Source: a bacterium (GTDB taxonomy: Bacteria; Verrucomicrobiota; Verrucomicrobiia; Limisphaerales; UBA11358). Taken from it: a stretch of 64,000 nt of DNA. The stretch lies in NCBI GenBank assembly GCA_021817945.1, contig JAKAFL010000008.1, forward strand, positions 32,955 to 96,954. The letters run 5' to 3'. Below are positions 18,666 to 27,825 of this stretch, piece by piece. The notes under the pieces are model-generated. The model saw only the letters and a program-made list of their open reading frames with translations, was not told the origin of the DNA and searched no databases. The position numbers were made by a program, and so were the translations under genes. The number at the start of each line of letters is the position of its first letter. Positions within the stretch are counted from its first letter, which is position 1.

Positions 18666-19598
18666 ATGCCGATAATTTTAAAATCATTGCGGGCATTGTC
18701 TGATCCGACCCGGCTTCGGATCATGGCATTGCTGGAGCGGGACGAACTCTCGGTGCATGAGCTTCAGGAGGTGACTCGCCTGGGTCAATCGCGCATTTCC
18801 ACGCATCTTGGACTTTTGCAGGAGGCTGGGATGGTTCAATCACGCCGTGAAGGGAAGCGGACCTTTTACAAGCTGGGTTCCGGGGATGAAGGCGGGGTAT
18901 CTGAGTTCATTCGCCTTGCCATCAGGGGTGCGTGTGAATTGCCGGAGCACTCTCATGACCAGATCAACCTGAAGCGCATTCTGGCACGGCGCGAGGAACA
19001 GGCCCAAGTGTATTTCAACCAGGTAGCGGGGCGATTTGACAGGGTGTATGGGCCTGGGCGTTCATGGCAGGCGTTTGGCCATTTATTATTGCGGATGCTA
19101 CCTCATGTGGTGGTGGCCGACCTGGGAGCCGGAGAGGGTCTTTTGGCGGAATTGCTTGCGCGGAGGGCACGACGGGTTATTGCGGTGGATAACTCTGAAA
19201 AAATCGTGGGATTCGGGGCCGCAAAAGCCCTGAGGACCGGGCTTAAAAACCTGGAATTCCGGTTGGGCGACCTGCAGCATCCGCCCATTGAGCCGAATAG
19301 CGTGGACGTGGTGATTTTAAGCCAGGCCCTGCACCATGCGAAAAATCCGGCGGCAGCGTTGGTGGCGGCGCATGGCATCCTCAAAAAAGAGGGTCAAATC
19401 CTCATTTTGGATTTATTGAAACATCAATTTGGCAGGGCGGAAGAATTGTATGGTGACCGGTGGCCGGGTTTTACGGAGGGTGATTTGCATCATTGGCTGG
19501 AGCAGGCCGGCTTTAAAAAAATCGAAGTCAGCATCGTGGCCCGGGAGGAGCAACCGCCTCATTTTCAAACCATCCTGGCTTCAGGCGAGAAGGGTTAA
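18666..19598 (+). CDS. ArsR-family regulator fused to SAM-dependent methyltransferase domain (SahR-like)
   Basis: 310-aa two-domain protein. Residues ~1-85 are an ArsR-type winged helix (LRALSDPTRLRIMALLERDELSVHELQEVTRLGQSRISTHLGLLQEAGMVQSRREGKRTFYKL). No Cys metal-binding motif (ELCVCDL type) is present. Residues ~130-300 are a class I methyltransferase fold, with motif I VVADLGAGEGLLAELLARRARRVIAVDNS and motif IV region DVVILSQALHHAKNP. This architecture, beside metK and ahcY, matches SahR regulators described in Proteobacteria, which sense S-adenosylhomocysteine and control the methionine cycle. The orthology is inferred from architecture and context. An alternative is a ubiE-like enzyme with an HTH domain. 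Confidence 0.8.
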   Translation: MPIILKSLRALSDPTRLRIMALLERDELSVHELQEVTRLGQSRISTHLGLLQEAGMVQSRREGKRTFYKLGSGDEGGVSEFIRLAIRGACELPEHSHDQINLKRILARREEQAQVYFNQVAGRFDRVYGPGRSWQAFGHLLLRMLPHVVVADLGAGEGLLAELLARRARRVIAVDNSEKIVGFGAAKALRTGLKNLEFRLGDLQHPPIEPNSVDVVILSQALHHAKNPAAALVAAHGILKKEGQILILDLLKHQFGRAEELYGDRWPGFTEGDLHHWLEQAGFKKIEVSIVAREEQPPHFQTILASGEKG

Positions 19599-19656
19599 GG
19601 CGAAAAAGCGCCGCCCGAGACCGCCCCGTCCGTGAAATGATGGGTGGCGCGGAGGG

Positions 19657-22362
19657 TCAAGCCACCACCACATTGACCAGTTTGCCAGGCAGGATGATTA
19701 TTTTTTTGACGGACTTGCCTTGTATAAAGGGTTGAAGGCCCGGGTGAGCCATGGCTAGATCCTGCAATTGCTGCGGGGGGATGCCCACGGGCACGCGAAT
19801 GACCGCGCGCAATTTTCCATTCACCTGCACGGGGATTTCCACCTCGGACTCCACCAGCAAGGCTGGGTCATAGACCGGCCATGGCGTATAAGGCAGGTCC
19901 ATGGAATGGGCAGCGGTTGGAGCCGGTAATTTTTCCCACAATTCCTCCGCCAGGTGCGGGGCGAAGGGTTGGAGCAATACCAAAAAGTCCCGCATTATGG
20001 ACACGGGCTTAATGTCCCATGTCATGGACTCGTTTGTGAAAACCATGAGAGCGGAAATGGCGGTGTTAAAGCGCAAGGCTTCCAAGTCCTCGGTGACCTT
20101 TTTGATGCAGGCATGCAGGACCTTGGATTGCGCGGGGGCGGGGGGCACATCCCGAATGGAATTATTAAGCCGCACCAAAGCCAGAAGGCCGCCTTTGTCG
20201 CCCGCTGGCGCCAGGGTTTCCGCCTGCTGAAAGGCCGTCTCGCTGGCTTCATCCACAAATAATCTCCAGACCCTGCCCAGAAAGCGATAGACTCCCTCAA
20301 CACCCTTGGTGTTCCATGGCTTGACCATTTCGAGCGGTCCCATGAACATTTCGTACAAGCGAAAGGCATCCGCCCCGTATTCTGCGAGAACCTCGTCAGG
20401 ATTCACCACATTGCCGCGGGATTTGGACATTTTCTGGCCATCCTCACCCAGGATCAGCCCTTGGTTGACAAGTTTTTGAAAAGGTTCTGAACAGGATACA
20501 TAGCCCAGGTCATACAACGCCTTGTGCCAAAAACGCGCATAGAGCAGGTGAAGCACGGCATGTTCAGCACCGCCTATGTAAAGGTCCACTCCGGGCGATT
20601 TTCCACCCATCCAATAGCGTTCGGCCTCTTCACCGGTGAAGCGGGCATGGTTGGCCGCGTCCAAGTAGCGGAGATAATACCAGCAACTGCCCGCCCATTG
20701 GGGCATGGTGTTGGTTTCCCGAACGGAACCATCAGGCTGTCTGACCCACTCTTCAGCCCTCGCCAAAGGAGGTTCACCGCTGGCCGTGGGCTTGTAATCG
20801 GTCAGGTTCGGCGGCAATACCGGCAGACTGCTTTCTGGCAGAGCTTCATGACATCGAACCCCATCCGGAGTCTGCCTCCAAATGATGGGAAATGGCTCGC
20901 CCCAATATCGCTGCCGGCTGAACAGCCAATCGCGTAATTTGTAGTTCACCATCCTTCGGCCGTGGCCATTGTTTTCAAGCCAGGCAGTCATCAATTCCTT
21001 GGCTTTGGCCGTGGCGGCTCCGTCCAAAAAACCGGAATTTACCGCCGTTCCGGGTCCGGTGTAACCCTGCCAATTCAAATCTTTCTCTGCTGGTTGGACT
21101 ACCTGCACCACGGGGAGATGAAATTTCTGGGCAAACTCAAAATCCCGCGTGTCATGAGCAGGCACGGCCATGATGGCGCCGGAGCCATAGCTGGCCAGCA
21201 CGTAATCGGCAATCCAGATTGGGATTTTCTGCTGGTTGACCGGGTTAATCGCCATGGCACCAGTGAAGACCCCGGTTTTTTCCCGGGCTAATTCCGCGCG
21301 CTCAAGGTCCGACTTGGCTGCGGCAAAGGCCTGGTAATCCGCCACGGCTTTTTGCGCTTCATCCGTGGTCAACCGGGACACGAGACGGTGCTCTGGAGAC
21401 AGCACCAGGTATGTCGCGCCGAACAGGGTGTCTGGCCGGGTGGTGAAAACGCGCACTTTTTCACTGGAACCTGCAACGACAAACTCGACCTCCGCGCCTT
21501 CACTGCGTCCGATCCAGTTGCGCTGCATTTCCTTGAGTGAATCACTCCACTGGATGGCATCCAAGTCGGTGAGCAGTCGCTCCGCATAGGCCGTGATCCG
21601 CAACATCCACTGTCGCATGGGCCGCCGCACCACGGGAAACCCGCCCACCTCGCTTTTTCCATCCACCACCTCTTCATTGGCGAGAACCGTGCCCAATTCA
21701 GGGCACCAGTTCACCGGGGCCTCGCTGACATAGGCCAAACGCAACCCTTCCACGTGCTGCCGCCGGGCTGCCTCGGTGGTGCAATCCTTTGGAAAAGGAA
21801 TCGTATCCACCGGTTCGGCGCGTTGTGTGACCGGGTTGAACCATGAATGATAAAGTTTCAGGAAAATCCACTGGGTCCATTTCAAGTAGCCGACATCGGT
21901 GGTGGACAATTCCCGGGTCCAATCATAACTGAAACCCAGGCTGCGGATCTGACGGGTAAAAGTGGAAATATTAGCCTCTGTGGTGACCCGCGGGTGCTGC
22001 CCGGTTTTGACCGCATACTGTTCGGCGGGAAGCCCGAAGGCATCCCAGCCCATGGGATGAAGCACATTGAAGCCGCACGCCCGGCGATAACGGGCCAGGA
22101 TGTCCGTGGCGGTGAAGCCCTCGGGATGTCCCACATGCAAACCGGCGCCGCTGGGGTAGGGAAACATGTCGAGAATGTAATACTTGGGAGGCAGCCGATC
22201 TGCGGACACCTTCCCATTCAAGCCATGGCGCCTGGCAAAGGGATGATCAGCAGGCACGTCGTCGCCGGGATTGAAAGCCCGAAACGATTGGCGCGCCTCC
22301 CACAGACGCTGCCATTTGCCCTCAATCAAATCAAAAGGATACGACCTGCGACCATGCGACAT
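19657..22362 (-). CDS. leuS: Leucyl-tRNA synthetase
   Basis: Charges tRNA-Leu in the cytoplasm. Class I motifs are present: HVGH in [16 protein letters not shown] (HIGH-type) and KMSKS in [19 protein letters not shown]. The CP1 editing domain (about 230-430) contains [19 protein letters not shown] and the [17 protein letters not shown] block with its conserved Asp. The C-terminal domain ends in [19 protein letters not shown] place the start at ATG 22362 ([18 protein letters not shown]), giving 901 aa. The frame stays open upstream to 22740, but that stretch has no synthetase homology. Confidence 0.97.
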   Translation of the reverse strand: MSHGRRSYPFDLIEGKWQRLWEARQSFRAFNPGDDVPADHPFARRHGLNGKVSADRLPPKYYILDMFPYPSGAGLHVGHPEGFTATDILARYRRACGFNVLHPMGWDAFGLPAEQYAVKTGQHPRVTTEANISTFTRQIRSLGFSYDWTRELSTTDVGYLKWTQWIFLKLYHSWFNPVTQRAEPVDTIPFPKDCTTEAARRQHVEGLRLAYVSEAPVNWCPELGTVLANEEVVDGKSEVGGFPVVRRPMRQWMLRITAYAERLLTDLDAIQWSDSLKEMQRNWIGRSEGAEVEFVVAGSSEKVRVFTTRPDTLFGATYLVLSPEHRLVSRLTTDEAQKAVADYQAFAAAKSDLERAELAREKTGVFTGAMAINPVNQQKIPIWIADYVLASYGSGAIMAVPAHDTRDFEFAQKFHLPVVQVVQPAEKDLNWQGYTGPGTAVNSGFLDGAATAKAKELMTAWLENNGHGRRMVNYKLRDWLFSRQRYWGEPFPIIWRQTPDGVRCHEALPESSLPVLPPNLTDYKPTASGEPPLARAEEWVRQPDGSVRETNTMPQWAGSCWYYLRYLDAANHARFTGEEAERYWMGGKSPGVDLYIGGAEHAVLHLLYARFWHKALYDLGYVSCSEPFQKLVNQGLILGEDGQKMSKSRGNVVNPDEVLAEYGADAFRLYEMFMGPLEMVKPWNTKGVEGVYRFLGRVWRLFVDEASETAFQQAETLAPAGDKGGLLALVRLNNSIRDVPPAPAQSKVLHACIKKVTEDLEALRFNTAISALMVFTNESMTWDIKPVSIMRDFLVLLQPFAPHLAEELWEKLPAPTAAHSMDLPYTPWPVYDPALLVESEVEIPVQVNGKLRAVIRVPVGIPPQQLQDLAMAHPGLQPFIQGKSVKKIIILPGKLVNVVVA

Positions 22363-22738
22363 AATCCAGCCATCTTGCCTCAATCCAATATTCCTGGCAA
22401 TCTGGAATCCATTTGAAACAGGGGTTGTACACGGTTGGCTCATGAGGTTTCCGAGACGGCAGATTGCTTGCAATTGACCAGGGTAAAAGCGCGGCGGCAC
22501 CTTGCTTTCAACCTTTCTCGCCACGTGGAACAACAAATGTTCGGCGCACAAACCACGCCGGGCTTTGGGCTTGAGTTCCTTGACAAAGAGCGCCTCGGGC
22601 CGGTCATGCTTGACGTAGTTAATCCTTCCCACAGCGAGTGTAATCTTGGGTCGCGCCCAACTCCGTCCTTCCTCTGGCATTGTAAGCCATGCCCCGAAAC
22701 AACTGGGTGTCCACAAAACTTTCGGCCACCCAAACCTC
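22363..22738. other. Non-coding stretch between leuS and the kduD remnant
   Basis: 376 bp upstream of leuS. Both strands have open frames here, including one in frame with leuS, but none resembles a known protein. It presumably holds the leuS promoter and eroded sequence from the event that truncated kduD. Confidence 0.4.
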
Positions 22739-23053
22739 ATGAGGGGGATTACAGTTCCCGCTTATACCGCGAGCAAACATGCCATAGCCGGTGTCACAAA
22801 AGCCCTGTCAAATGAATGGGCAAAGGAGCGCATCAATGTGAATGCCATCGCCCCCGGGTACATAGCCACGGAAAACACCAGGGCCTTGCGTGAAGACCCG
22901 GCCCGCAACAAAGCAATATTGGACCGCATTCCCGAAGGACGGTGGGGCAATCCGTCAGACATCGCTGGCTGCTGCATGTTCCTGGCGTCAAGCGGCGCCG
23001 ACTACCTGAATGGCGCGGTTTTGAACATTGATGGCGGCTGGCTGGGAAGATGA
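22739..23053 (+). pseudogene. Truncated kduD-like short-chain dehydrogenase (C-terminal part only)
   Basis: About 105 residues from [22 protein letters not shown] to the stop match the C-terminal half of 2-deoxy-D-gluconate 3-dehydrogenase (KduD). The match includes the YxxxK catalytic motif, NVNAIAPGYIATENT, ILDRIPEGRWGNPSDIAG and the terminal NGAVLNIDGGWLGR. The whole N-terminal cofactor-binding half (TGxxxGIG, NNAG and the catalytic Ser) is missing. The upstream sequence shows none of it in any frame, so this is a deletion remnant rather than a frameshift. KduD normally acts in pectin/uronate breakdown; a GH28-like pectinase gene lies 5 kb away. Confidence 0.82.
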
Positions 23054-23257
23054 GCCTGCAGCGGTTTTGCCATCCAGCCGCCCGGGTTCAAATCCGGCGC
23101 CTGGAGGAAACAACCCTCCTGGCCCAATGCAAGCATGACCCATTCAATTCCCCAATCCACGGTCGGACATTGCCTATATCCTGGGCCGTTTAACCCCGCT
23201 TCTTCATGGCACCCTTTTTCTTTGTGAAAGGGACAGGTGTTATCATAAACTGGAGGC

Positions 23258-25258
23258 ATGTCGTCCGATCAAAATCAAGCCATTCAACCCGAGCGCAAGA
23301 CACTGGAAGACCGAGCCAGGATGACTGAATTGGAGCGCATACGCCATTCCTGCGCGCATGTGCTGGCCACAGCGATTTTGCGGCTTTGGCCGGAGGCGCA
23401 ATTCGCCTACGGGCCCCCGGTGGAGAACGGGTTTTATTATGATTTGGAGTTGAGCCACCGGATAGCGCCGGAGGATTTTGAGGCAATTGAGGCGGAGATG
23501 AAGCGTGAAATCAAGGCCAACCATCCCTTTGAACGTCGTGAAGTTACACGAGCGGAAGCCATGGCGGATGCTCAATCAGGGAGGCTTGGCGGCCTTGGGC
23601 CGCGTCCTGGAAACCCCTCACGCTTCAAGCTGGATTTGTTGGCGCAGATTCCCGAGGGAGAACCCATATCCTACTACCAGAACGGTGATTTTGTGGACCT
23701 ATGCGCCGGCCCGCATGTGATGCGCACGGGCAACATAGGGGCGTTCAAGCTCACAACCGTGGCGGCGGCTTATTACAAAGGGGACGAGAAGGGGCCGCAA
23801 CTGCAGCGCATATACGGGACGGCATTCAAGAACCGGACCGCCATGGACGAGTATTTCAAAATGCTCGAGGAAGCCAAGCGCCGTGATCACCGCAAGATTG
23901 GAGCGGAGATGGGGTTGTTTGTCATAGACACAGAATTTGTGGGGCCGGGCATGCCATTGTGGCTGCCCAAAGGGACGGTGTTGGTGGAGGAACTGGAAAA
24001 GCTGGCCAAGGAAACCGAGTTTGAAGCGGGTTACGTCCGAGTTCGCACCCCGCATCTGGCGCGGGAAAAAATGTACAGGACCTCGGGACATTTGCCTTAT
24101 TACGCTGAGAGCATGTTTCCACCCATGGAAATGCCACTGGAAGGTGAGGCGCGAGCCAGGGAGCGTGAACTGGCGCAGAAGGTGGAGGCGTTGAGGGTCC
24201 GCTGCGGTGCCCCGTCGGCAGGCGTCGCCCCGGAAGAGATGGCTCGGCAGCTTGAGGAATTGAAACGACTTGAGGAAGCCCACGGGCAAAGCAGCGACCG
24301 GTATTACCTCAAGGCCATGAACTGCCCTCATCACCACCGCATTTTTGATGCCCAACCCCGAAGCTATCGCGACCTGCCGCTGCGCCTGGCAGAATATGGC
24401 ACCTGTTACCGGTACGAGCAAAGCGGCGAGCTCTTTGGGCTGATGCGTGTCCGTGCCCTGAATATGAATGACGCGCATATTTATTGCACTGAGGAGCAAT
24501 TCGCCGCGGAATTTCGAGCCGTGAATGACATGTATCTCAAATACTTCAAGGTGTTTGGGCTGTCCAAATACCAGATGCGATTCAGCACGCATTCCCCGGA
24601 GGGATTGGGCAAAAAGTATGTCAACGAACCTGGTTTATGGAAGAAAACGGAGGATATGGTCCGCACGGTGCTTCTGGAAAGCGGCATTCAATTCGTGGAA
24701 GTGGCCAATGAGGCGGCTTTTTATGGCCCCAAGATTGACGTGCAGGTGTGGAGCGCCATTGGGCGGGAATTCACAATCGCCACCAACCAGGTTGATTTTG
24801 CGGTGCCTTCGCGTTTCGGGCTGCATTACCGCGACCGGGATAACACGGATAAAATCCCCTTGTGCATTCACCGCGCCCCGCTGGGAACCCATGAGCGGTT
24901 CATCGGGTTTTTAATAGAGCATTATGGCGGCAATTTTCCCCTGTGGCTGGCACCCGAACAAGTCCGGATCCTCACGCTGGGTGATGAAGAAGGATTGGTC
25001 CGTTACGCCCAGCCCATCCTTCAAGAATTGCGAGGGCATCAGGTCAGGGTGGAGGGCGATTTTTCCAGCACGCCCATCAAGGCCAAAATTGCGGAGGCGG
25101 AGGCGGCGCGAGTTCACACCATGCTCGTGATAGGAGGCAGGGACGTGGAGGCTGGCCATGTCTCCGTGCGACTGCATCACGGGGGTCCGCAAGGAGCCAG
25201 CCCCAAGGAACGTGTGATTTCCGACATTCTCCAAGCCATTCAAGAGCGCCGGGGGTGA
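23258..25258 (+). CDS. thrS: Threonyl-tRNA synthetase lacking the N-terminal TGS domain
   Basis: Charges tRNA-Thr. The protein (666 aa) begins almost directly with the N2 editing domain: HSCAHVLA (HxxxH) and later DLCAGPHV carry its zinc/editing residues. The class II catalytic core has SGHLPYYAESMFPPM, YYLKAMNCPHHHRIF, RYEQSGELFGLMRVRALNMNDAHIY and a full anticodon-binding domain (VRILTLGDEEGLVRYA to the end). The ~60-residue N1/TGS domain of most bacterial ThrS is absent. About 55-60 charged, probably helical residues are inserted between MFPPM and YYLKAMNCP (about 290-350). A GGAGG precedes the ATG by one base. Key catalytic residues appear intact. Confidence 0.95.
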   Translation: MSSDQNQAIQPERKTLEDRARMTELERIRHSCAHVLATAILRLWPEAQFAYGPPVENGFYYDLELSHRIAPEDFEAIEAEMKREIKANHPFERREVTRAEAMADAQSGRLGGLGPRPGNPSRFKLDLLAQIPEGEPISYYQNGDFVDLCAGPHVMRTGNIGAFKLTTVAAAYYKGDEKGPQLQRIYGTAFKNRTAMDEYFKMLEEAKRRDHRKIGAEMGLFVIDTEFVGPGMPLWLPKGTVLVEELEKLAKETEFEAGYVRVRTPHLAREKMYRTSGHLPYYAESMFPPMEMPLEGEARARERELAQKVEALRVRCGAPSAGVAPEEMARQLEELKRLEEAHGQSSDRYYLKAMNCPHHHRIFDAQPRSYRDLPLRLAEYGTCYRYEQSGELFGLMRVRALNMNDAHIYCTEEQFAAEFRAVNDMYLKYFKVFGLSKYQMRFSTHSPEGLGKKYVNEPGLWKKTEDMVRTVLLESGIQFVEVANEAAFYGPKIDVQVWSAIGREFTIATNQVDFAVPSRFGLHYRDRDNTDKIPLCIHRAPLGTHERFIGFLIEHYGGNFPLWLAPEQVRILTLGDEEGLVRYAQPILQELRGHQVRVEGDFSSTPIKAKIAEAEAARVHTMLVIGGRDVEAGHVSVRLHHGGPQGASPKERVISDILQAIQERRG

Positions 25259-25316
25259 TCCGAAGGGTTGATTCCATGTTCCCTGACTGAGCAGGATGGC
25301 GTATCAACCAAGAGGA

Positions 25317-26576
25317 TCAACCGACGAAGCGGCGGGCGGCGATGGTGGCATTGTGACCGCCAAAGCCGAAGGAATTGTTCAGGATGGCATCCACCTTCAT
25401 TTGCCGGGCTTGATTGGGAACGTAATCCAGATCGCAATCCGGGTCTGGTGTTTGCAGATTGATGGTGGGCGGCACCACTCCGTGCTGCAGTGCCAGCACG
25501 CACACGGCCGTCTCCACTGCGCCAGCCGCGCCTAGCATGTGTCCTGTGGCTCCTTTGGTGGAACTGACGGCCAGATGTCGAGCATGGCTGCCAAAGACGC
25601 TTTTGATGGCTTCCGTCTCGGCCACATCGCCCACGGGGGTGGACGTGCCATGCGCATTGATATATTGGATGTCTCCGGGGTTAAGGCCGGCAGATCTCAG
25701 GGCCATTTTCATGCTGCGAGCCGCTCCCTCGCCGCCCGGAGAGGGGGCGGTCAGATGGTACGCATCCGCAGTATTGCCATACCCGGCCAGCTCACAATAG
25801 ATGCGGGCACCGCGCTTTTTGGCATGCTCCAACTCCTCCAAAACCAGGACCCCGGCCCCCTCGCCCATCACAAAACCATCACGGTCCTTATCAAAGGGCC
25901 GAGACGCATGCTGGGGATCGTCATTCCGGGTGCTCATGGCACGCATGGCACAAAAACCGCCGATTCCCACGGGAACCAGCGAGGCCTCCGCCCCGCCGGC
26001 CACCATGACCACGGCATCCCCCATTTTAAGGGTACGCCAGGCTTCACCAATGGCATGGTTGGCCGTGGCACAGGCTGAGCAGGTGGCAAAATTTGGCCCG
26101 CGCAGATTGAAAAACATCGAGACCAATCCGGAAGCCATGTTTGAAATCAGCATCGGGATCATGAACGGGGACAACTTTTTGGGGCCTCTTTCCAAAAGCA
26201 CCTGATGCTGCTCGGAGGTTGTTTGCATTCCTCCGATTCCAGATCCAATGATGACGCCAATTTCATCCAGGTTTTCCTTGGAAAGGTCCAGACCGGAATC
26301 CTTGAGTGCGGACCATGCGGCATAAATGCCAAATTGGGAATAACGGTCTGTCCGCCGGATTTCCTTGGCGGACGGAAAAGCAGGGGTTGGGTCAAAATTC
26401 CTCACTTCGCCGGCAATCCGGGTTTCGAAGGGTGTGGAATCAAACGCGGTAATACGATCTATGCCACACGCTCCACCGATGAGCTGGCTCCAAAAACCAG
26501 CCAGATCATTGCCAATGGGGGTGACCAATCCCATGCCGGTAACCACCACGCGGCGTCCGTACAATTGTTGAGACAT
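25317..26576 (-). CDS. fabF: Beta-ketoacyl-ACP synthase II
   Basis: Condensing enzyme that elongates acyl-ACP with malonyl-ACP in type II fatty acid synthesis. The catalytic triad is visible: Cys in [16 protein letters not shown], His in [11 protein letters not shown] and His in [14 protein letters not shown]. The N-terminus [17 protein letters not shown] and the glycine-rich end [11 protein letters not shown] are typical. From ATG 26576 it is 419 aa. It is third in the order fabG-acpP-fabF on the minus strand. A strong terminator-like hairpin occupies the 66 bp between acpP and this start, leaving almost no room for a separate ribosome-binding site. Confidence 0.97.
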   Translation of the reverse strand: MSQQLYGRRVVVTGMGLVTPIGNDLAGFWSQLIGGACGIDRITAFDSTPFETRIAGEVRNFDPTPAFPSAKEIRRTDRYSQFGIYAAWSALKDSGLDLSKENLDEIGVIIGSGIGGMQTTSEQHQVLLERGPKKLSPFMIPMLISNMASGLVSMFFNLRGPNFATCSACATANHAIGEAWRTLKMGDAVVMVAGGAEASLVPVGIGGFCAMRAMSTRNDDPQHASRPFDKDRDGFVMGEGAGVLVLEELEHAKKRGARIYCELAGYGNTADAYHLTAPSPGGEGAARSMKMALRSAGLNPGDIQYINAHGTSTPVGDVAETEAIKSVFGSHARHLAVSSTKGATGHMLGAAGAVETAVCVLALQHGVVPPTINLQTPDPDCDLDYVPNQARQMKVDAILNNSFGFGGHNATIAARRFVG

Positions 26577-26619
26577 GATAAAAAGGGGCAATTCGGGCTG
26601 CGCTCAGCCAAATTGCCCC
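26577..26619 (-). terminator. Terminator-like hairpin between acpP and fabF, ending at the fabF start
   Basis: On the minus strand GGGGCAATT (26619-26611) pairs with AATTGCCCC (26593-26585). A further GGCTG/CAGCC stem closes a small loop. TTTTTAT follows directly, and then the fabF ATG (26576). It has all parts of an intrinsic terminator, yet fabF begins only a few bases after its T-run. It may act as a partial terminator that keeps acpP expression above fabF. Confidence 0.78.
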
Positions 26620-26642
26620 GGATTGAAAGGAATATGCAATTC

Positions 26643-26885
26643 TTACTTCTGGGCGTCTTCGATGTATTTAATCACATCCCCAACGCTTTGAAGCTTTTCC
26701 GCCTGCTCATCTGGCACCTCAATGCCAAACTCTTCCTCGAGCGCCATGACCAACTCGACCGTGTCGAGAGAGTCAGCTCCCAAGTCCTCAATGAACTTGG
26801 CGTCAGGAGTCACTTGGTCCGGTTTTACGCCAAGCTGCTCGACAATGATATCCTTTACCCGTTGGTCAATTGGTTTGTCAGCCAT
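26643..26885 (-). CDS. acpP: Acyl carrier protein
   Basis: 80-aa acidic helical carrier that holds growing fatty acids on a phosphopantetheine arm. The modification site is Ser in [28 protein letters not shown], fully conserved. Length and composition match AcpP. It lies between fabG (89 bp upstream) and fabF. The hairpin that follows its stop looks like a terminator, which would favour high acpP transcript levels. Confidence 0.97.
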   Translation of the reverse strand: MADKPIDQRVKDIIVEQLGVKPDQVTPDAKFIEDLGADSLDTVELVMALEEEFGIEVPDEQAEKLQSVGDVIKYIEDAQK

Positions 26886-26974
26886 ATAATGCCCTTTTTC
26901 TATCCGAATTCCGCCCTGCCCGTCAAGTCTGGATTAGATAAATCTTGGGCCATTTTTTATCTCGAACATTTTTG

Positions 26975-27718
26975 CTACATGACCATGCCTCCATCCACGG
27001 TCAACACCTGTCCAGTGATATAGCGTGCCCCCGGGCCTGCCAGAAAACAGACTGCCTCGGCAATGTCTTCCGCCGCCCCAAACCGCGCCATTGGAATTTG
27101 CCGCAAGATGTTCGCCTTTAGGGTCTCGTTAAGCTCAGCGGTCATGTCTGTCTCTATGAATCCAGGTGCAACGGCATTCACGGTGACCCCCCGACCGGCG
27201 AGTTCGCGAGCGACGGATTGGGTGAAACCTATCAAACCTGCCTTGCTGGCTGCATAATTGGCCTGCCCAGGATTGCCAATCAATCCGATTACTGAGGAAA
27301 TATTTATGATGCGTCCTGATCTTTGACGGGCAAAAACACGAAACAAGGCCCTGGTAAAATGAAAGGCTCCTTTGAGGTTGGTGTTCAAAACGGTGTCCCA
27401 ATCCGCATCACTCATGCGCATCAACAACCCATCGCGGGTTATGCCGGCATTATTGACCAGAATATCCACTTTTTTGACCTGCTCCACCAGGGTCTCTGCA
27501 GCCGCAGTCACCGCAGGGCCATCCGCCACATCCACCGCCACCGCCCATGCCTGCCGCCCAAGCGCCTGCACCTCTGCTGCCACTTTCTGGGCGTTTTCAG
27601 CGGTGCGCGATACCACCACGATGTCCGCACCCTCCCCGGCCAGTTTCAAGGCCACGGCGCGACCAATCCCGCGCCCGCCACCCGTAACCACCGCCACTTG
27701 ATTTTCAAGCAATTTCAT
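26975..27718 (-). CDS. fabG: 3-oxoacyl-ACP reductase
   Basis: NADPH-dependent reductase of the fatty acid elongation cycle, 247 aa. It has the cofactor loop TGGGRGIGRA, NNAGITRDGLLMRMSDADW (typical FabG), catalytic Ser in NISSVIGLIGNPGQANYAASKAG with YxxxK, and the end GARYITGQVLTVDGGM. It starts the fabG-acpP-fabF group. fabD and fabH are not in the neighbourhood. Specific FabG features (GNxGQxNYxASKAG and RDxLLMRM) separate it from the other SDRs in this window. Confidence 0.96.
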   Translation of the reverse strand: MKLLENQVAVVTGGGRGIGRAVALKLAGEGADIVVVSRTAENAQKVAAEVQALGRQAWAVAVDVADGPAVTAAAETLVEQVKKVDILVNNAGITRDGLLMRMSDADWDTVLNTNLKGAFHFTRALFRVFARQRSGRIINISSVIGLIGNPGQANYAASKAGLIGFTQSVARELAGRGVTVNAVAPGFIETDMTAELNETLKANILRQIPMARFGAAEDIAEAVCFLAGPGARYITGQVLTVDGGMVM

Positions 27719-27825
27719 GAACCCATCCTAAACTGCCTTCGGCCTGCAACGCACCCATAAAATACAGCAGGTCGCCATTCCCGTCCTCGAACACGAAACC
27801 ATCGCCCCGATCAGGCCCGCCTTCA

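Noticed and set aside
22363-22740. Possible 126-residue N-terminal extension of leuS
   Set aside because: The frame is open, but the sequence has no synthetase homology and the standard LeuS N-terminus begins at 22362.
23699-24592. Long open frame (297 codons) on the minus strand opposite thrS
   Set aside because: It lies wholly within thrS, has no family features and is explained by the GC-rich codon usage of the sense gene.
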